A stretch of 64,000 nucleotides of DNA from Nemopilema nomurai (taxonomy: Eukaryota; Cnidaria; Scyphozoa; Rhizostomeae; Rhizostomatidae): positions 1,991,820 through 2,055,819 of the forward strand of contig ML133493.1 in assembly GCA_003864495.1 (NCBI GenBank), read 5' to 3'. The translations under genes and the position numbers were made by a program. This document shows positions 50,210 through 63,204 of this stretch, one piece after another (positions within the stretch are counted from its first letter, which is position 1; each line of letters opens with the position of its first letter). The notes beneath the pieces were generated by a model, which was not told where the DNA came from, did no database searches, and saw only the letters and a program-made list of their open reading frames with translations.

Positions 50210-52506
50210 TCTCGTTCTGTTGCTAGGCCCAACGTGTTTAAAAGCTTTTGGGCCTGTTGGTAGAAAATCTTTCCTTCAAACTTGTGTTTAAAGGTCGTAA
50301 ATGCCACACGGCATCCTTGGCTTCTTCCAAAAATCAATAGTTAACCAGAATCGCCAGCGCCTCAGCCGTTCCTCAGAGCTTTTAATTTTCACCGAAGCGT
50401 CGAAAAAGTGATTGGCAAACACATTCAGCATAACATTTAGCGCATGCTCAAAGCGCATAAACAGTCTTTCCAGGCCTCTCGGGCCGCCGGAATCTTCGTC
50501 ATTGCGTCAGCCCGGTCCCAAACGAGAAGAAAGGAGCTCAAAAGAACAATGCCTTGCAAAATGCCTTGTTCTGGAATTGTTTCTTTCAGAATCAGTATGA
50601 ATCACGGAAGCGACACAAACAATGATATTCTAGACAAATGAAATGCCCAAGGAATATATTCTATGGCACGCTTTGTCAGGTTCTTGGATGTATCAAGGTT
50701 CGCTATGCCTGTAAGTGAGTCGAAGGCAGAAAAATCCTTTCTGTTGGGGAAAGGAACAAATAGTTTTCAAGGACGAGAATGCAAGAAGGCTTGTCATAAT
50801 AAACAGCTTAGTGGATGGCTTTTTCACTTCAAGTCTTGGTGACGTTTGGTGAGAGACTGTCATGCCTCTCAGCATATAATCACAAATCTCAAACTAAACT
50901 CAACACCAACGAAACGTATTCAGAATTTCGGTCAAGTCGTTTATTTCAACTCCAGTCTCTTACCACCCTTTCTGACTTTCGGTAAATATTTGCAATGCAA
51001 AACATTTACTAAAGGTTGGGAACTTTCCCGAGTAAATCGTTGTCCAACTTGAACAAAAGGCAGTTGAAAACTCTCAGGTGAAAAATATTATTACCAAAGC
51101 AGGCATGGAAAACAGCTGGGTATCCCGTTAATGTCAACTTAGGTTTTCAAGCTTGCAGCAGAAAATCAAAGTGTAGGAAAGAAACCATAAAAACTGACGC
51201 GTGAAAACATACACCAGCAACAAACATGGTATGAAATTTGGTGCTACTTTTAACCTAGATGAAATCAGCAAAGAACCTGAAGATGCTAATTGTTTCTAAC
51301 CCAAAAGCCAAGAGAGGCATCCGATTTCATAGGCAACTTAAAGTAGAGCACAGTCGGTCTTGTCAGCTTTAGGTACTGAAAACTGATTTAGGCCCAAACA
51401 ATTACAACCTTATACGACTTCCAAGTCGTGCACGCAGTGGATTAGTAGGTTCTAACGAATACCTCGTTTCCTCAAGTTTCATCCTTTCCTTGTGACAGAA
51501 GAACAGTGCAAAAAGGCAATAAAGTGCTACAGTTTTCAAATCTTTCATCAAGAGCATCAATCTGTTACCTACATAAAATATACAACAAGTATCATTTAGA
51601 ATCGACTAAAGGTTCTCTTGGGCTATTGACTTTTCAAACTAGCCCACATACAAAGATAGGACCAAACAGACACTAAAATTCCACAACCAGTCATATTGTT
51701 TCCCAAAATATGTCAGGACAAAAAAATATCAATAAAAAAATAGCCATACCAGGCTGACAAATATTTACAAGGACAATAATACGACATAATGCACATTCTT
51801 CAATAAATCTCAGAAATTCACCGATTCTCAAAGACGTGAGAAATCGTTTACTTAACACGAGAAAAGACGCTTCCAACATAAAGGTTTTTCATCTAAAGAG
51901 CTGCAGTTAACTAAAACGTAATAGCCTGTGTGTGAACAACTTTCTGCTACTGACTCTGGGTCTAAGCTTGAATGATGCTTCTGATTAGGAGCGGTTTCCG
52001 TAATCTTGTAAGATCATTAAGATCCCTTCTTCCGACCAACTACTGGTAGCTCCGTTCAACAGCAGACTGATTCCCAATTTTCCAGCAAGTGGAACACATG
52101 GTCTTTACCGCAGTGTAGTCGCTTGTTGTGTGATCAAATGACCAAGTGCCCATCGACTGGCTACATGTTCTTGCTCCCCTTCAAAACAAAACAGTTACCG
52201 TTTATTAGAATAAATGGAAATTCAAGAATATTCAGTATCTAGTGAAAAGTCAAAAGCCATAAGCTAAGGGAATGGTTTCGTGGTCCAAGTTTTCCATAGC
52301 TTGTAAGGCACAATTTACTCGGTCTCGACAGAAAACCAATAAACGTAACACAAACAACCTGGTTTTTCTTGATCACAATAAAATGTTCCAGCTTGTGAAC
52401 TTTGTGTATACTGCACTGCATCAAAAATGAGCAGTCATGCATTCAAATAACTGGTTTACGATGTCTTCAAGGCTGAAGATGCTTTAAATAGCATAAAAGC
52501 AGAATT
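50210..52506. other. UBL3 upstream and IL17R-like 3' flank, no gene seen
   Basis: A GC-richer patch at about 50340-50600 is the likely UBL3 promoter. The rest should include the 3' UTR of the minus-strand receptor gene. No supported exon or element. Confidence 0.45.
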
Positions 52507-55500
52507 TTACAAAAACAAAACTGTATGGTATTGCAAGCATTGGATAGCTACCCGAGAGCAATGAGTCCGGGAACAGCAAGGATGGTTCCTTTTCCTCACG
52601 CTAGCGATACTTCGTCCAACTGCATTCACTGTCTTAGGATCCAGTTCAACTTCATTGATTCGAGGCAGCACAGGAGCAAATTCGTTGGTTGGCACATTCA
52701 ACAGCTTGGAGGCCATCATGCCAAGTTGCTCCTTTACATTTTCAGCCATGAAACACAGGGGCGTCAAATCGCCTACCACAACTTGTTTTTCAAAAACCAC
52801 AGGCAAAACTTTTGTCTTGTCGATTTTGTTTGAGAAAATCAAGTTGAAAATTGTTTGTTCGTGGCACTGCAAAGCATGCTGCGATTCTTTATCTGTATCT
52901 ATAAAACAGTTGTTAGAAGCTTTAGTTTGAGAGGACATCTTTTGAGATCAATATCCAACTCACAGTATTTTCTAGTCTAAGATCTCTTTCGATGTAATGA
53001 ATAGTTCAAATGCTATTAGTGTTCATGGGTGTCAGTTTTTGATGCAGTGAAACAGCATAAGCTAAGGAAATGTTACTTCCATAAAGGGACGCAAACCGTA
53101 CGAGAACTGTAGCTTAGATTATAGAAAGGAGACTAGCATGGAAACGAGGTTTGATTAAGAAACAGGAGAATTCCGAAAGCTTACCACTGAACTTGATGAA
53201 AATTATGTAGTCAACAATTTCCAAGTGATTCATTATGAACAAATTTCTGCCACCAGTCTTTTGCATCTCATCCTCCATAACGAGATCAAGCCAGCAATTA
53301 CATCTCAGGTCCTCTTTGATGACATTTCCAATCAAGAAAGCAAATTGTTCAAGGCATTTGCATCCGGTTGGGTAAACAATCATAACCGACTGATTATTCG
53401 AATCTGTTCAAAATGAAAAAGTTGTCCTTTTATCGGGATACGTTATTCAATACAACGGAAAGCCGATGTGACGTAAATTGCAAAAATCGTGTTCTGCTGC
53501 ATGACATTAATTTAGGACAGAGATTCCTCCCAAAATGCACAAGCTAATTAATCACAAACTTCACTGAAGCAAAAATTTCTACTTTCAATTTCTACTTTCA
53601 ATTTCATTACAGAAGAATAACCCTTTGAACCATATTTTCGAATGTAATACAAAACAAGTTATAATATTCAAATACTCTATCAGTAGTCAAGTATCTTATC
53701 TCTATCAGTAGTAAATAGTCTATCGTATTACATTAAGCCAATACTGGACGATTGTTAACAGCCTAAACGATCCTCAAAGAGCATTGAAAATTGCAAGCTG
53801 TGTATGATAATCAGGAAGCATACCAGAAGAACCCTCGCGCAGGAGCTTTTTGTTGCTATTCCTTCGGCGAAGAAACAACCTGATCCTCCAGCGAGATCTC
53901 CAAGCAAACAAAGCCAATGAGGCGACCAGCAGAAGACACAAAAGCGCAAGAACGACTGACAATGCGGACGAGTGTCCATCATCCAATGGTACCAATCCAG
54001 GGGTGGTGGGATCTAGACCTGTTGAAACGGATGAGCATGCACGTTACCGCACGGGGGTTTACTACAGACGAACGCAAACTGAATTGCTTGGCTTAGCGTA
54101 CAGAGTACACTTTGCTCCCAGGCCCTTGAAAAGTTAACAGAAAGATATTTAGGCCAAGATGGCCTCCAACCTAAATACAATAATAACATAACAAAGTCAT
54201 GAATAGAAATATTGGTACAACAACTTTTCACATGTTAATATACACTACAACTACATTATAAGTAAGACGATCATTAATTATGAATAGGCGAAAAAATTTA
54301 AACCTAAGTACGAGTAGGCGGTTTTTGGGAATGCAAAGAAAGATCCTTAATAGTAACAGGTATTTAATATTCACAGCATTATAAAGAAAACGAAGGAAAA
54401 TACCAAGCATCTCTATGGTCTTGTTACGTGTTTTTTTGTGTTTCTTTATCATTGCCATAATACCCAGAGAGTGCAACACAAGTGAGTACTATCCTTTAAC
54501 ATTTAGCAGAGTAAACAATATATACTAACCACACATAAACTGTGATGAATCAAAGCTTCCCAATAGAACATGGTCCCGTCCTATAGTAACATCGACCTAG
54601 AGTAATGGAAGATGGGCTCCAAAGCTGTCGGACTGAAAATCATTTAAAAATGAGCTTGCTAAAACATCGTATGGAAAACTATCGAGCTATTTTGAAATTG
54701 GCAATCATGCGCTGGTGCCTTCTAATGTCTATTTTTTAGATAAAATTTTCTACGAGTAAATTTGAATAATGTGACAAATCATGCAAACGTGTCCGATGTA
54801 ATATAAAACTGCATTTATCAATACTTAATGGACATATATTAGTCATATGTCAGCAGTCGAAAGCTTCCATTTTCAAGGCAAAACATGGATTGCAGTTAGA
54901 TATATATTGACGACTATATCTGCACTATTTGGCAAACAAAATCGCCATTTCATTCAAACGTTTTCGGGCTACAGGTAGACTGGGACAGCTCGTAATTCCA
55001 AGATCACTCATAGGAAAATGTTGGTGGTCACTGATTGGAAATAATATAGTCCAGCGTGTGATCCCTTCTACAGCCTTTCACGTGGTTTTTGTTGACAACT
55101 AGCTTTTCATTTTGTCAGCTTTTGACCATGTTCCAAGGTTTGCATACTGTAGGGAGTGTTGAACGGTAAAGTACTTTCGGTTTCAAAAATAATTTCAGTG
55201 CTTATCCATGTTACTTTGCAGTTTCCAATCATTCGAAGCTATTTAACTTTTCAACACGTTGGAAATTTAAAGTGTATCTGTTAACTCAATAAAGCTTAAA
55301 AACAACTTAAAATATTCCTGTTGCACAAGTAGCAGTTTAGAAAAGTTGGACCTCCTGAACCTCTGGGAGTCAAATAAAGGAACTGGAGTAACTAATGATT
55401 GAAGAGAAGTATTCGCAGCCATCCGCAAATACAAAACAGCTTGATGGCAAATCATCACATACCGTCACAATGTAACTGATCCCTTTTTCCAATCGAGAAA

Positions 55501-58500
55501 TTTCTACAGAGGACCGCCCCTACGCAAAAATATCAACATCTAAGAAATATACCAAAATAAAAAGCTTCAAAATCGTAAAAAATTATGTTTTTCTTCGGCC
55601 ATTGACTCGTTAACATAAATCATTTATATTGTTACCCCATGGGCAGCCTCAATTCCATGAAACTTATTGTAGGCCGCGCATGTTTAATTCAACAAACAGC
55701 CAGCAGAAAATGGCACCCTCCATAGCAAGCAATATATTATCAGAGCATTGGTCAGAAATACAGTTCTTTGCTGTCTGGCATTTTCATTTTTCATGACACT
55801 TCAATTTTCCAATCAAACATGACTTTCTAATCAAACAAAAACATCAATTAACACATGAATGGGATTCAACTCAAGAATTAGAAGCCAAAACTTTAATAGA
55901 AGTCGCAGCAATCCATGAAAATGCCACTTGCGAAGTGCACAGCTGTATACTTGATTAAATGGCAACGTAAAAAGCTTACCTGTGAGAAAACAAATACAGG
56001 GTTCCTGTGCTTGTTTGAAGAAATCCCTTTGATTTTTGGAGAGTACTGCAGACCACTAATTGGAAGGTCCAGTCTTCCCCATGTGACATTAACACTTCCA
56101 TTATTGCAATTAGTAACAGTTACCAAGGGGGCCTTGCCTAGATATACAAAATACAATCATTATCAATAAGTGTGGCATCTGAACAACTCCTCTACATGCT
56201 CCATAACCTCCACATACAAGCATGACAAGTTTCGAATCAGCCTAAAGGTATTCATATGGCTGCCATAATGGAAAGTGTTAGAGAAAGCTCTAGCAAGCCT
56301 CTGCAATGATGACTAGCAAGATTTGGTATTAAAAGAAAGCACACATTTGTTAAAACAACTCTAGAGTGATGTTTTACACTTCTTTCTATTGGACTGAAAC
56401 ACTTCTGCATTAATACCACACCTGTGCAAGTGAAGGTCCTTTTTGCAATTCTTTGGCTAAAACCCTCATTTTTGTGGCCAAAGAAGACCTAAAAACGATT
56501 GATGATACAAAGATATGACCCACATAAGTAATAATATATACCTTTCACCTTTTTCACTCATAGACAAAATCATTAATATTGCTTGAAAACTTAAAGTTTA
56601 TTTTTAAAAGTTTCAAGCCAAAAACTTTATTCTTAAGTCCCCTAGATAAAAATACCAACATTCTTTAAAGCTAGACCAACATTTGTAGAATTATGTCTAT
56701 ATTATCCTCAGAGATCAGGCATCATATTTGATAGCCAACCTCTCTCTCGTAAAAACTAAGAGCTGATAATGGGTTAGCAAATGTAAAAAAACAGGGCACT
56801 GTTTATCGCCAAATAAATAGGCTACTGGTATATTAACAGGAAATTACTTACCATTGCAATATACTTAATACCTGCAGGCAATCTATGTATTGTAGCATAC
56901 TCTTCATTCTGTAAATGAAGAATGACAGTTATGCACAAACAAAATTTGATGTTATATATCAATAGAAATAAAAATTATCTTTTTGAGATTTTAGTCCAAA
57001 ACTTGAGGTGCAGCTTGGTGTGTTCTTGAAGAACCGCTAAAAATATTGAGTAACTGACTTGTAATTGTAATGTTTAAGGGCTGACAGTTGACTCAATAAC
57101 TGTCATGAAAACCACACTTACATTTGATTGAAATTCTTAAACTGGTGATATTAGATATATTAATTTAATCTGAATAAAATACCTCTTGAGCATCATAATT
57201 GTTATAGTATTAATGGATTGCTGAGCTTCCATAGACTCACACTTTGAGGAAATTGTAATAAAGCACCAATTGAAGATAAAAAGGCGTAGTCCCATGTGTG
57301 AAAGGCTTTTAAAAAAATATTCATTGCAATAAGTTACCTTTGAGTAGTTCTTATCATGAATTGATGGGCCTTTTGTACTTCCTGGTATTATCAAAACATT
57401 GTACTCTGAAATTTCTCCACTTTTTATCTTGTCAAGTTTTATATGGACTGTTCCATTGATACAATTTGTAACATTAAGATTGGTTGGCAGATCTAAAAAA
57501 TATAAAATATGAAATAAGCAAAATATAAACAACAAATATAACCAAACCTACTTTTTACAAACTGTTAGGCAATGAAATAAACTCTGCTTAAGACCTTTCT
57601 AAAAACTTCCCCCTAATTAGAATACAAAAAACCAAAACCAAGCTATATGTACATGCCTGAAAACAAGTTCCAGAAAAATTCAGAAAAATGTAGGTACTAA
57701 CCACAGTCCCATGGAACAATCTGTTGGGCATCTTTAAATGCCTGGCATTTATCTAGGTATCAAAGTGTGAAAAAAGGATTTTCATTTTTCAAATTTGATT
57801 AGGTATCTTTCTAAAGCTTTGGAGAAATACATTTTAATCCATCTTAACAAGTGAAGAGATTCTGCCTGGTTGTTTTACAATGATACTAGGCAAATTGAAG
57901 AAAGGGAGTATCCAACTTAAAAATATGAAATATTTATATAAATCTAATGAAATTCATTTCCAGTCAATCATCATTTGAGGTACTTATTATATCAAATTAG
58001 TACCTGAAAAAAATGATTTAAGGATTATGACTTACCTGGTATCTGTACTTCTTTGTATATACTACTTTTGTCGACTTTTTCAAAGGCTGGGAGGCTGACA
58101 ACTGTGATATTATACCTTCCACCGTAATGAACATCAACTTCCATGTATGAATTATGCCCCTATGCAAGTAAAATGGCATGCACAGTAGAAATTTTTATAA
58201 TTACTCTTAGTAAATGACAATATGAACAAAGATCAAGAACAATCAGAATGAAACAGAATATTTACTTCCTATTCAACTGTGTGCAACAGGATACTTACAG
58301 TGTTTAACATTTCAGATTTTCAGAAAAACTAATTCTTTGAAAGTGTGGGAGATCTTTTACATGAAATAATATAAATAACTAACTAAAACAAATTTGTAAA
58401 TTACCTTTGAGTTAAACTGCTTGCACTTTGTGTAGAAAGCATTGCTTAATGAAGTGATGTAGATTTGGTACCCACACAGATTATTTAGACCTTGTAAGAG

Positions 58501-61500
58501 ATGGCATATGACTGGTTTAAACCACACAAGAAGATTTCAAATGAAGATTTCAAAAGAATCATAAGAACATTCAACTGGAAAATAAACCACTGCAAAAGTA
58601 ATCTCAAAAATATATAAACTAAAAGCAAAAAGTTTTCCTCCCATGCAAAAGTTATGCCTCACATGTCTTCTAAAAATATGCAAAAAATCTTCAATGAACT
58701 AATGATATATAATGAACTAATGAAAAAAGCTACTTTTGCTAAGCATTTTAAAAATGTTAAGAAGAAGAAAGAAATCTGAACTAGCACATAAAAAAATGTG
58801 CAGCAAAAACTGGGTCCATCTCCAGGTGGACAACTCAGTGAACAAAAAGATCAAAAAAGTTGGTTCGAGTATTCATCTGCTTAAATGAATAACAAACATA
58901 GAAACATAATGGAAAACAAAAGTTATTAGTGAGCAATGAAGATTTTGAAAAAGATTGCCAAATCTTACCAAATAAAGGTTTCTCCCAACTTATGTTCAGT
59001 ATTGCTTTCTTAGTACTTGTATCAAAAAAATTCTTTGAAATATACAGCTTTGATGGAGGACTTGGCTTAGGAGGACATTCATTTCCATCACAAAATGGAC
59101 TTAGTTCACCAAAAGGAATGCAACTGTCAACTAAAAAAGGAACAAACTCTCCCTTTATAAAGATTAAAATCTGATTTTTTCAATACACAAGTGCTAGCAT
59201 ATCCTTAAAAGATAAAAATTGTAAAATGGATTGTGAATAAGTTTTATTCATAATATTTTCATTATCATATTTTCTTTCCTTGAACAATATTGTGACACTT
59301 CATGTCATTTTTGCAACCTACTCATTAGAATACATTAGAAGAGAACTCAAAGTTCCAAGTGTCTTCTAATTTAACATCAAGTCCAAATATGTAGAAAATC
59401 AAGTGGAAGACTGGAGACTATAATTGCCAATTTTAGATAAAAATCATGCATATATATTTTATCAAAAAGAAATTTAAGCTGTTTTCTAGAGATTTAATCT
59501 TTCTCAAGAATCTTACCTTTCCTAGTTTCATAGTTATCTATTAAGCTTTTGCAGATATCTGTAAAAACAAATTTTATCACATTGTTTAAAAGCAAGCCCT
59601 GAAAGTTATAGATCCATCTCAAACAATGATGCTTCTAGCTCTATAAATCCATCAACATTAATATTTTATCCAATACAATAATTTCATACACTTCATTCCT
59701 AAAATTCATAACATTTCATTTAACCACAAATCTGATTGCAAGCAACAATACTTTTTTTGCTGCCCATGAGAATCTTTAAGATATTGTTTACTTCCCTGAA
59801 TAAAACTGCCATTAGTTAAAAGATCTAGAATAGAGCTTTGATCTTAATGATTGCTTTTAATTTTTTTTAAGGTCTTGAAATTTGCACTTTGTCCTACAAC
59901 ATTAGAAATTACTCACTTGCATCTCTTCTTGATACCCTTTTGAGCTGAAAAAGATATTCTTACTTAAAAATTACAGCAAGGAAGTAATTGAATACCTTAT
60001 AGCAAATTATAAAATGAAAAAAACTACATATAAAGTTGTGATTAGGATGTTATTACCTGGGTAGACAAAAAGTAAAAAAAAGAAACAAAACAAATTATTT
60101 TTGCTGGAAGTGTACTTTTCCCGCATGAATAAAGAAGTCAGAATCAAGAAAAGAATTACAGACAGACAAGATATCCATGATAGCAGAAGAAAACTTTTTC
60201 TTCAAAAAGGAAAGCAGAAGAAGTGACCATTTTTGAATTTGCATTGTTGAAATGAGCACATAAGCAGCGAGTTATAGATAAAAAAGAAGTCTACAAGTAA
60301 TCCAAAAGGAGGTTGAAAATTCTGTAATTTTTATGGGTGGTTTGTAGGAGAATATCTAGGACAGGGACTCCCATTTTTGGATTTCTAGGGGCAGTTTTGG
60401 CTCTCATGGGGGTATGGAAGGGTTACTTTTGCATGGTTACTTTATTTAATAAATAATTGAAATGGTTACATGGTCATCTGCCCCTCCCTCCTTGCTACCC
60501 CTTCTTGCTTCCCCCCTCCTTGCTGCCCCCTCCTTGTTGCCCCCTCCTTGTTGCCCCCTCCTTGTTGCCCCCCTCCTTGCTGCCCCCCCTCCTTGCTGCC
60601 CCCCCTCCTTGCTGCCCTACAATGATGTGTTCAAAAATTTTGTTATTGCTAAAAATGAGGGTGGCCTTTACTGACTCCTTATTTTCACATTTTCGCCACA
60701 ACTTTCAAATACGAATCCCTCTTTTCTGTGACTTCCAAAAAGTAGGTTTCTTTTCGTCATATAAAGTGATTTTACAAGTCATCTACACTTCCAAGTCTTG
60801 TGCTTTCCAAAGATTTAGTCGCATAAAAACCCTTGCGATAAGATGATGAACTCTTCAGCATTCCAGGCTAGGTCTATCATTTTGAAAATTCTAAACCAGA
60901 GCCACTTTTCCAAAAATCTTATGCGGCAAAAGAGCTAAAGTTGAGGATTAGTATTGCCGTCACAGCCATCATTCTTGTTAACTAACCTCTTGTTAACAAA
61001 GCTAAAACGTTTCCGAAGATTCTTTACATATCAGGTTCTAATTTTTGTTTTTCAGATCAGAGACATTTTTTACTCCGAAACATTGGTATGTTTGTGAAAC
61101 TTGGAAGGTCGCACTCGGCATAAACACTAGTAAACCTTAATAATTTAGTCGTCATGTGTGGCTTTGAGCTTCAGTAGCCCATCATGCAATCATGCAAGGT
61201 AGGCCATCATGCAAGCATACGCACTTGTGTCGTCCTTCCTTGAGTGATCCGAGAACAAATTCTAGAACGATCCAGGTCATACTTCGGCACCCGAGGTACT
61301 CAACAAAATAAACAAAAAAAGGATCGAAAGTATACTCACCGGAGCCTCAAGTTGAAATTTGATATCGTCTGAAATATCGGATCCGGTTTCAATATCATTA
61401 AATGCGGCGGCAGCCCTCGTTTGGTGACAATCGAAGCCAGGCCCGCGGCAGATTGTAGAAAATACCAACACGGCAATAGAGATGTTAGCTACGGAATTTT

Positions 61501-61513
61501 TCTTCACCGTCAT
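52507..61513 (-). CDS. IL-17 receptor-like protein (FnIII x3, TM, SEFIR)
   Basis: Fifteen exons: 61513-61340, 59944-59917, 59558-59517, 59130-58969, 58490-58405, 58159-58036, 57492-57338, 56908-56852, 56488-56422, 56137-55980, 55519-55463, 54596-54530, 54018-53824, 53403-53185, 52919-52507; 667 residues, every phase closing. A signal peptide (MTVKKNSVANISIAVLV) is followed by a Cys-rich segment and an FnIII-like module (CPPKPSPPSKLYIS, LNISWEKP, GGRYNITVVSLP). Two more FnIII-like modules begin LPTNLNVTNC and GKAPLVTVTNC. A membrane segment at residues about 410-431 (LSVVLALLCLLLVASLALFA) is followed by a basic stop-transfer stretch. The SEFIR domain (residues about 460-590) has VMIVYPTG, FAFLIGNVI, CNCWLDLVMEDEM, VDYIIFIKFS and VLPVVFE. 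In the known family, SEFIR pairs with ACT1/CIKS in IL-17 signalling. The ligand here is unknown. The last acceptor (52920) is weak but is the only one that keeps the frame. Confidence 0.92.
60481..60618. repeat. C-rich minisatellite (CCCCCTCCTTGYTGC units)
   Basis: About eight imperfect units of 15-16 bases in the first intron of the IL17R-like gene. Strand asymmetry (all pyrimidine-rich on plus) could favour G-quadruplexes on the minus, transcribed-sense strand. Confidence 0.9.
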
Positions 61514-62131
61514 CGCAACTTTTCCCTGAACTCAACTTCACTGAAAACGCAACGAAGGACAGCATTAAGTGAAAAACTTCTGTAGTACAAAACAAAAAGA
61601 TAATCATAAGGCATGCAACCGTGAAACGCGCATTGAAAGCCGTACAGCCTCCCACTATCGTTCACTCCTATTCAATTCGCTGGACAGATATTTCTCAATT
61701 CAACCTGTCGGCAAAACAATATATGATTTCACCTAGCGGTTAAAATTTGGTTTCCACTTTTTTATCGAGGGGCATTTCACTTCAAAAGTCTCGTACATCC
61801 CCTCACTCAAAATCCGGAAAAAATCCGCTAATCCCAAAAAATCTCTTAAAATCTTCCTGTTATCATGAAACTATCAAATGTTTCACTAGCTTCAATTTTT
61901 GCATAACCTTAATCATAGTTCGGAAGGTGTATTATAAATCAACTAAAGAGTGCCATAACCTCAGCAATGCTCAATAGATACAGCACAGATATTCAAATTT
62001 AGGATTCTAAAGTGATGACGTCACAAAAATATATTTTAGGAATTCTTGAATTTGGATCCCATAACCTGAAAGAGCATCATAACATACCCCTTAATAGGCA
62101 AAATTAGTCTATGATGGTACAAATTGGAAGA
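61514..62131. other. Upstream region of the IL17R-like gene
   Basis: Holds the presumed promoter of the minus-strand receptor gene. A CRE palindrome TGACGTCA lies at 62016-62023, 0.5 kb upstream of the start codon. No coding exon seen. Confidence 0.4.
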
Positions 62132-62139
62132 GGTATGGC

Positions 62140-62780
62140 CAGGGCCGCCGAGAGGTCGGGGCCCTGGAGTCAGATCCAAAAAAAATTGGGGCCACGACCT
62201 TTTTAGAATGGGAAACGCCCATTATTTCCAAACATTTGTGCACGTTAAAGAATATGAATAAAGCATCTAAAAATGTAATAAAATCATTTATTCTAAAGAT
62301 AAGCGATTTAAATACGCTCTTGACCACACCCTTTTAGCTGATTAAAGTGGACTTCAAAATGTAATGAGCTTGTTTTTTTTTGCGAGCTAGCTCATGAGTT
62401 TTTTCTAATGAGCTACACAATGCTAAAATCTTAAATGAAAGCAAGTATTTATTTTACGCACTTTTATGTAGAAAATCACATAGAACTACGCTTTTCATGT
62501 AACTTTATGCAACGATTCTAAATGCAAACATGACTCACTGGAACTAGCCATAGATTAAAGCAAGATTATATGGGTTACCTAATTTTATCAGGGCTCCCTC
62601 CCACCAATAAGTACAATTTTGCGAAACCCAGGGAAACTGAGCTTAAAAGATGAATCCGTAAATTTTTCATGTATGTGAAAAAATTTTCAAGTTAAAAAAT
62701 CTTCATCACAATTTGGGGGCCCCTTTCAGGCCGAGGCCCTGGGGCAAAATGCCCCCTCTGCCCCCCTCTCTGTGCCACTG
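62140..62780. mobile_element. Non-autonomous hAT-type DNA transposon (641 bp)
   Basis: The element starts CAGGGCCGCCGAGAGG and ends in the inverse of CAGTGGCACAGAGAGG, forming imperfect terminal inverted repeats with the CAG...CTG ends usual in hAT elements. It is flanked by a perfect 8-bp target-site duplication GGTATGGC (62132-62139 and 62781-62788). The G/C-rich ends surround an AT-rich core without a transposase frame, so it is a non-autonomous (MITE-like) copy. The family name is not known to me. Confidence 0.88.
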
Positions 62781-62836
62781 GGTATGGCCACATGTATATT
62801 GGCCCATTTTCCATCAAACCTCTGTATTATGGTCTC

Positions 62837-63199
62837 TGTTGGGGACCGAGTAATGCGTGCCGATCGTCACGGCATCACGTAGTTTATCTTGACAGCATTA
62901 ATTAGATAATTTTATGGTAATTCGGAGTGGGGAAATGCTTGTTGTGTATCCATCCTATGGTCACAAATGTATATAAATATAGCGAGTAGTCACGCAAGCT
63001 AGTAGACGGAACCGAGCAGACACGCGAGCTGGTGTAACGGAGGCCAGTTGCAGTAGAGAGTTCGTTGCAGTCGTAATAAAAATGGAATGGTCATAAAGAG
63101 TTGAACGAAGTGGCGATTTTTCTCTGCGTCTTCTTCTTTTGATCTCGTCCATCATTGAACATTTGGATAGGGGCACCGCTAGAAATAGCGGTCCCAACA
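62837..63199. mobile_element. Solo LTR of an LTR retrotransposon (363 bp)
   Basis: Starts TGTTGGGGACCG and ends CGGTCCCAACA (TG...CA with short inverted repeats). It is flanked by a perfect 5-bp target-site duplication GTCTC (62832-62836 and 63200-63204). Inside are a TATA-like TATATAAATATAG near 62970 and an AATAAA near 63076, in the order expected for promoter and poly(A) signal when read on the plus strand. No internal coding part is present, so recombination between two LTRs is the likely origin. The superfamily (Gypsy-like by size and 5-bp duplication) is inferred. Confidence 0.88.
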
Positions 63200-63204
63200 G
63201 TCTC

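Noticed and set aside
52525..52833. Plus ORF over the last IL17R-like exon
   Set aside because: Antisense to the SEFIR-encoding exon, which is in phase with the exon ending at 53185.
62109..62327. Minus ORF inside the hAT-type element
   Set aside because: Short, crosses the element border, and has no transposase motifs.
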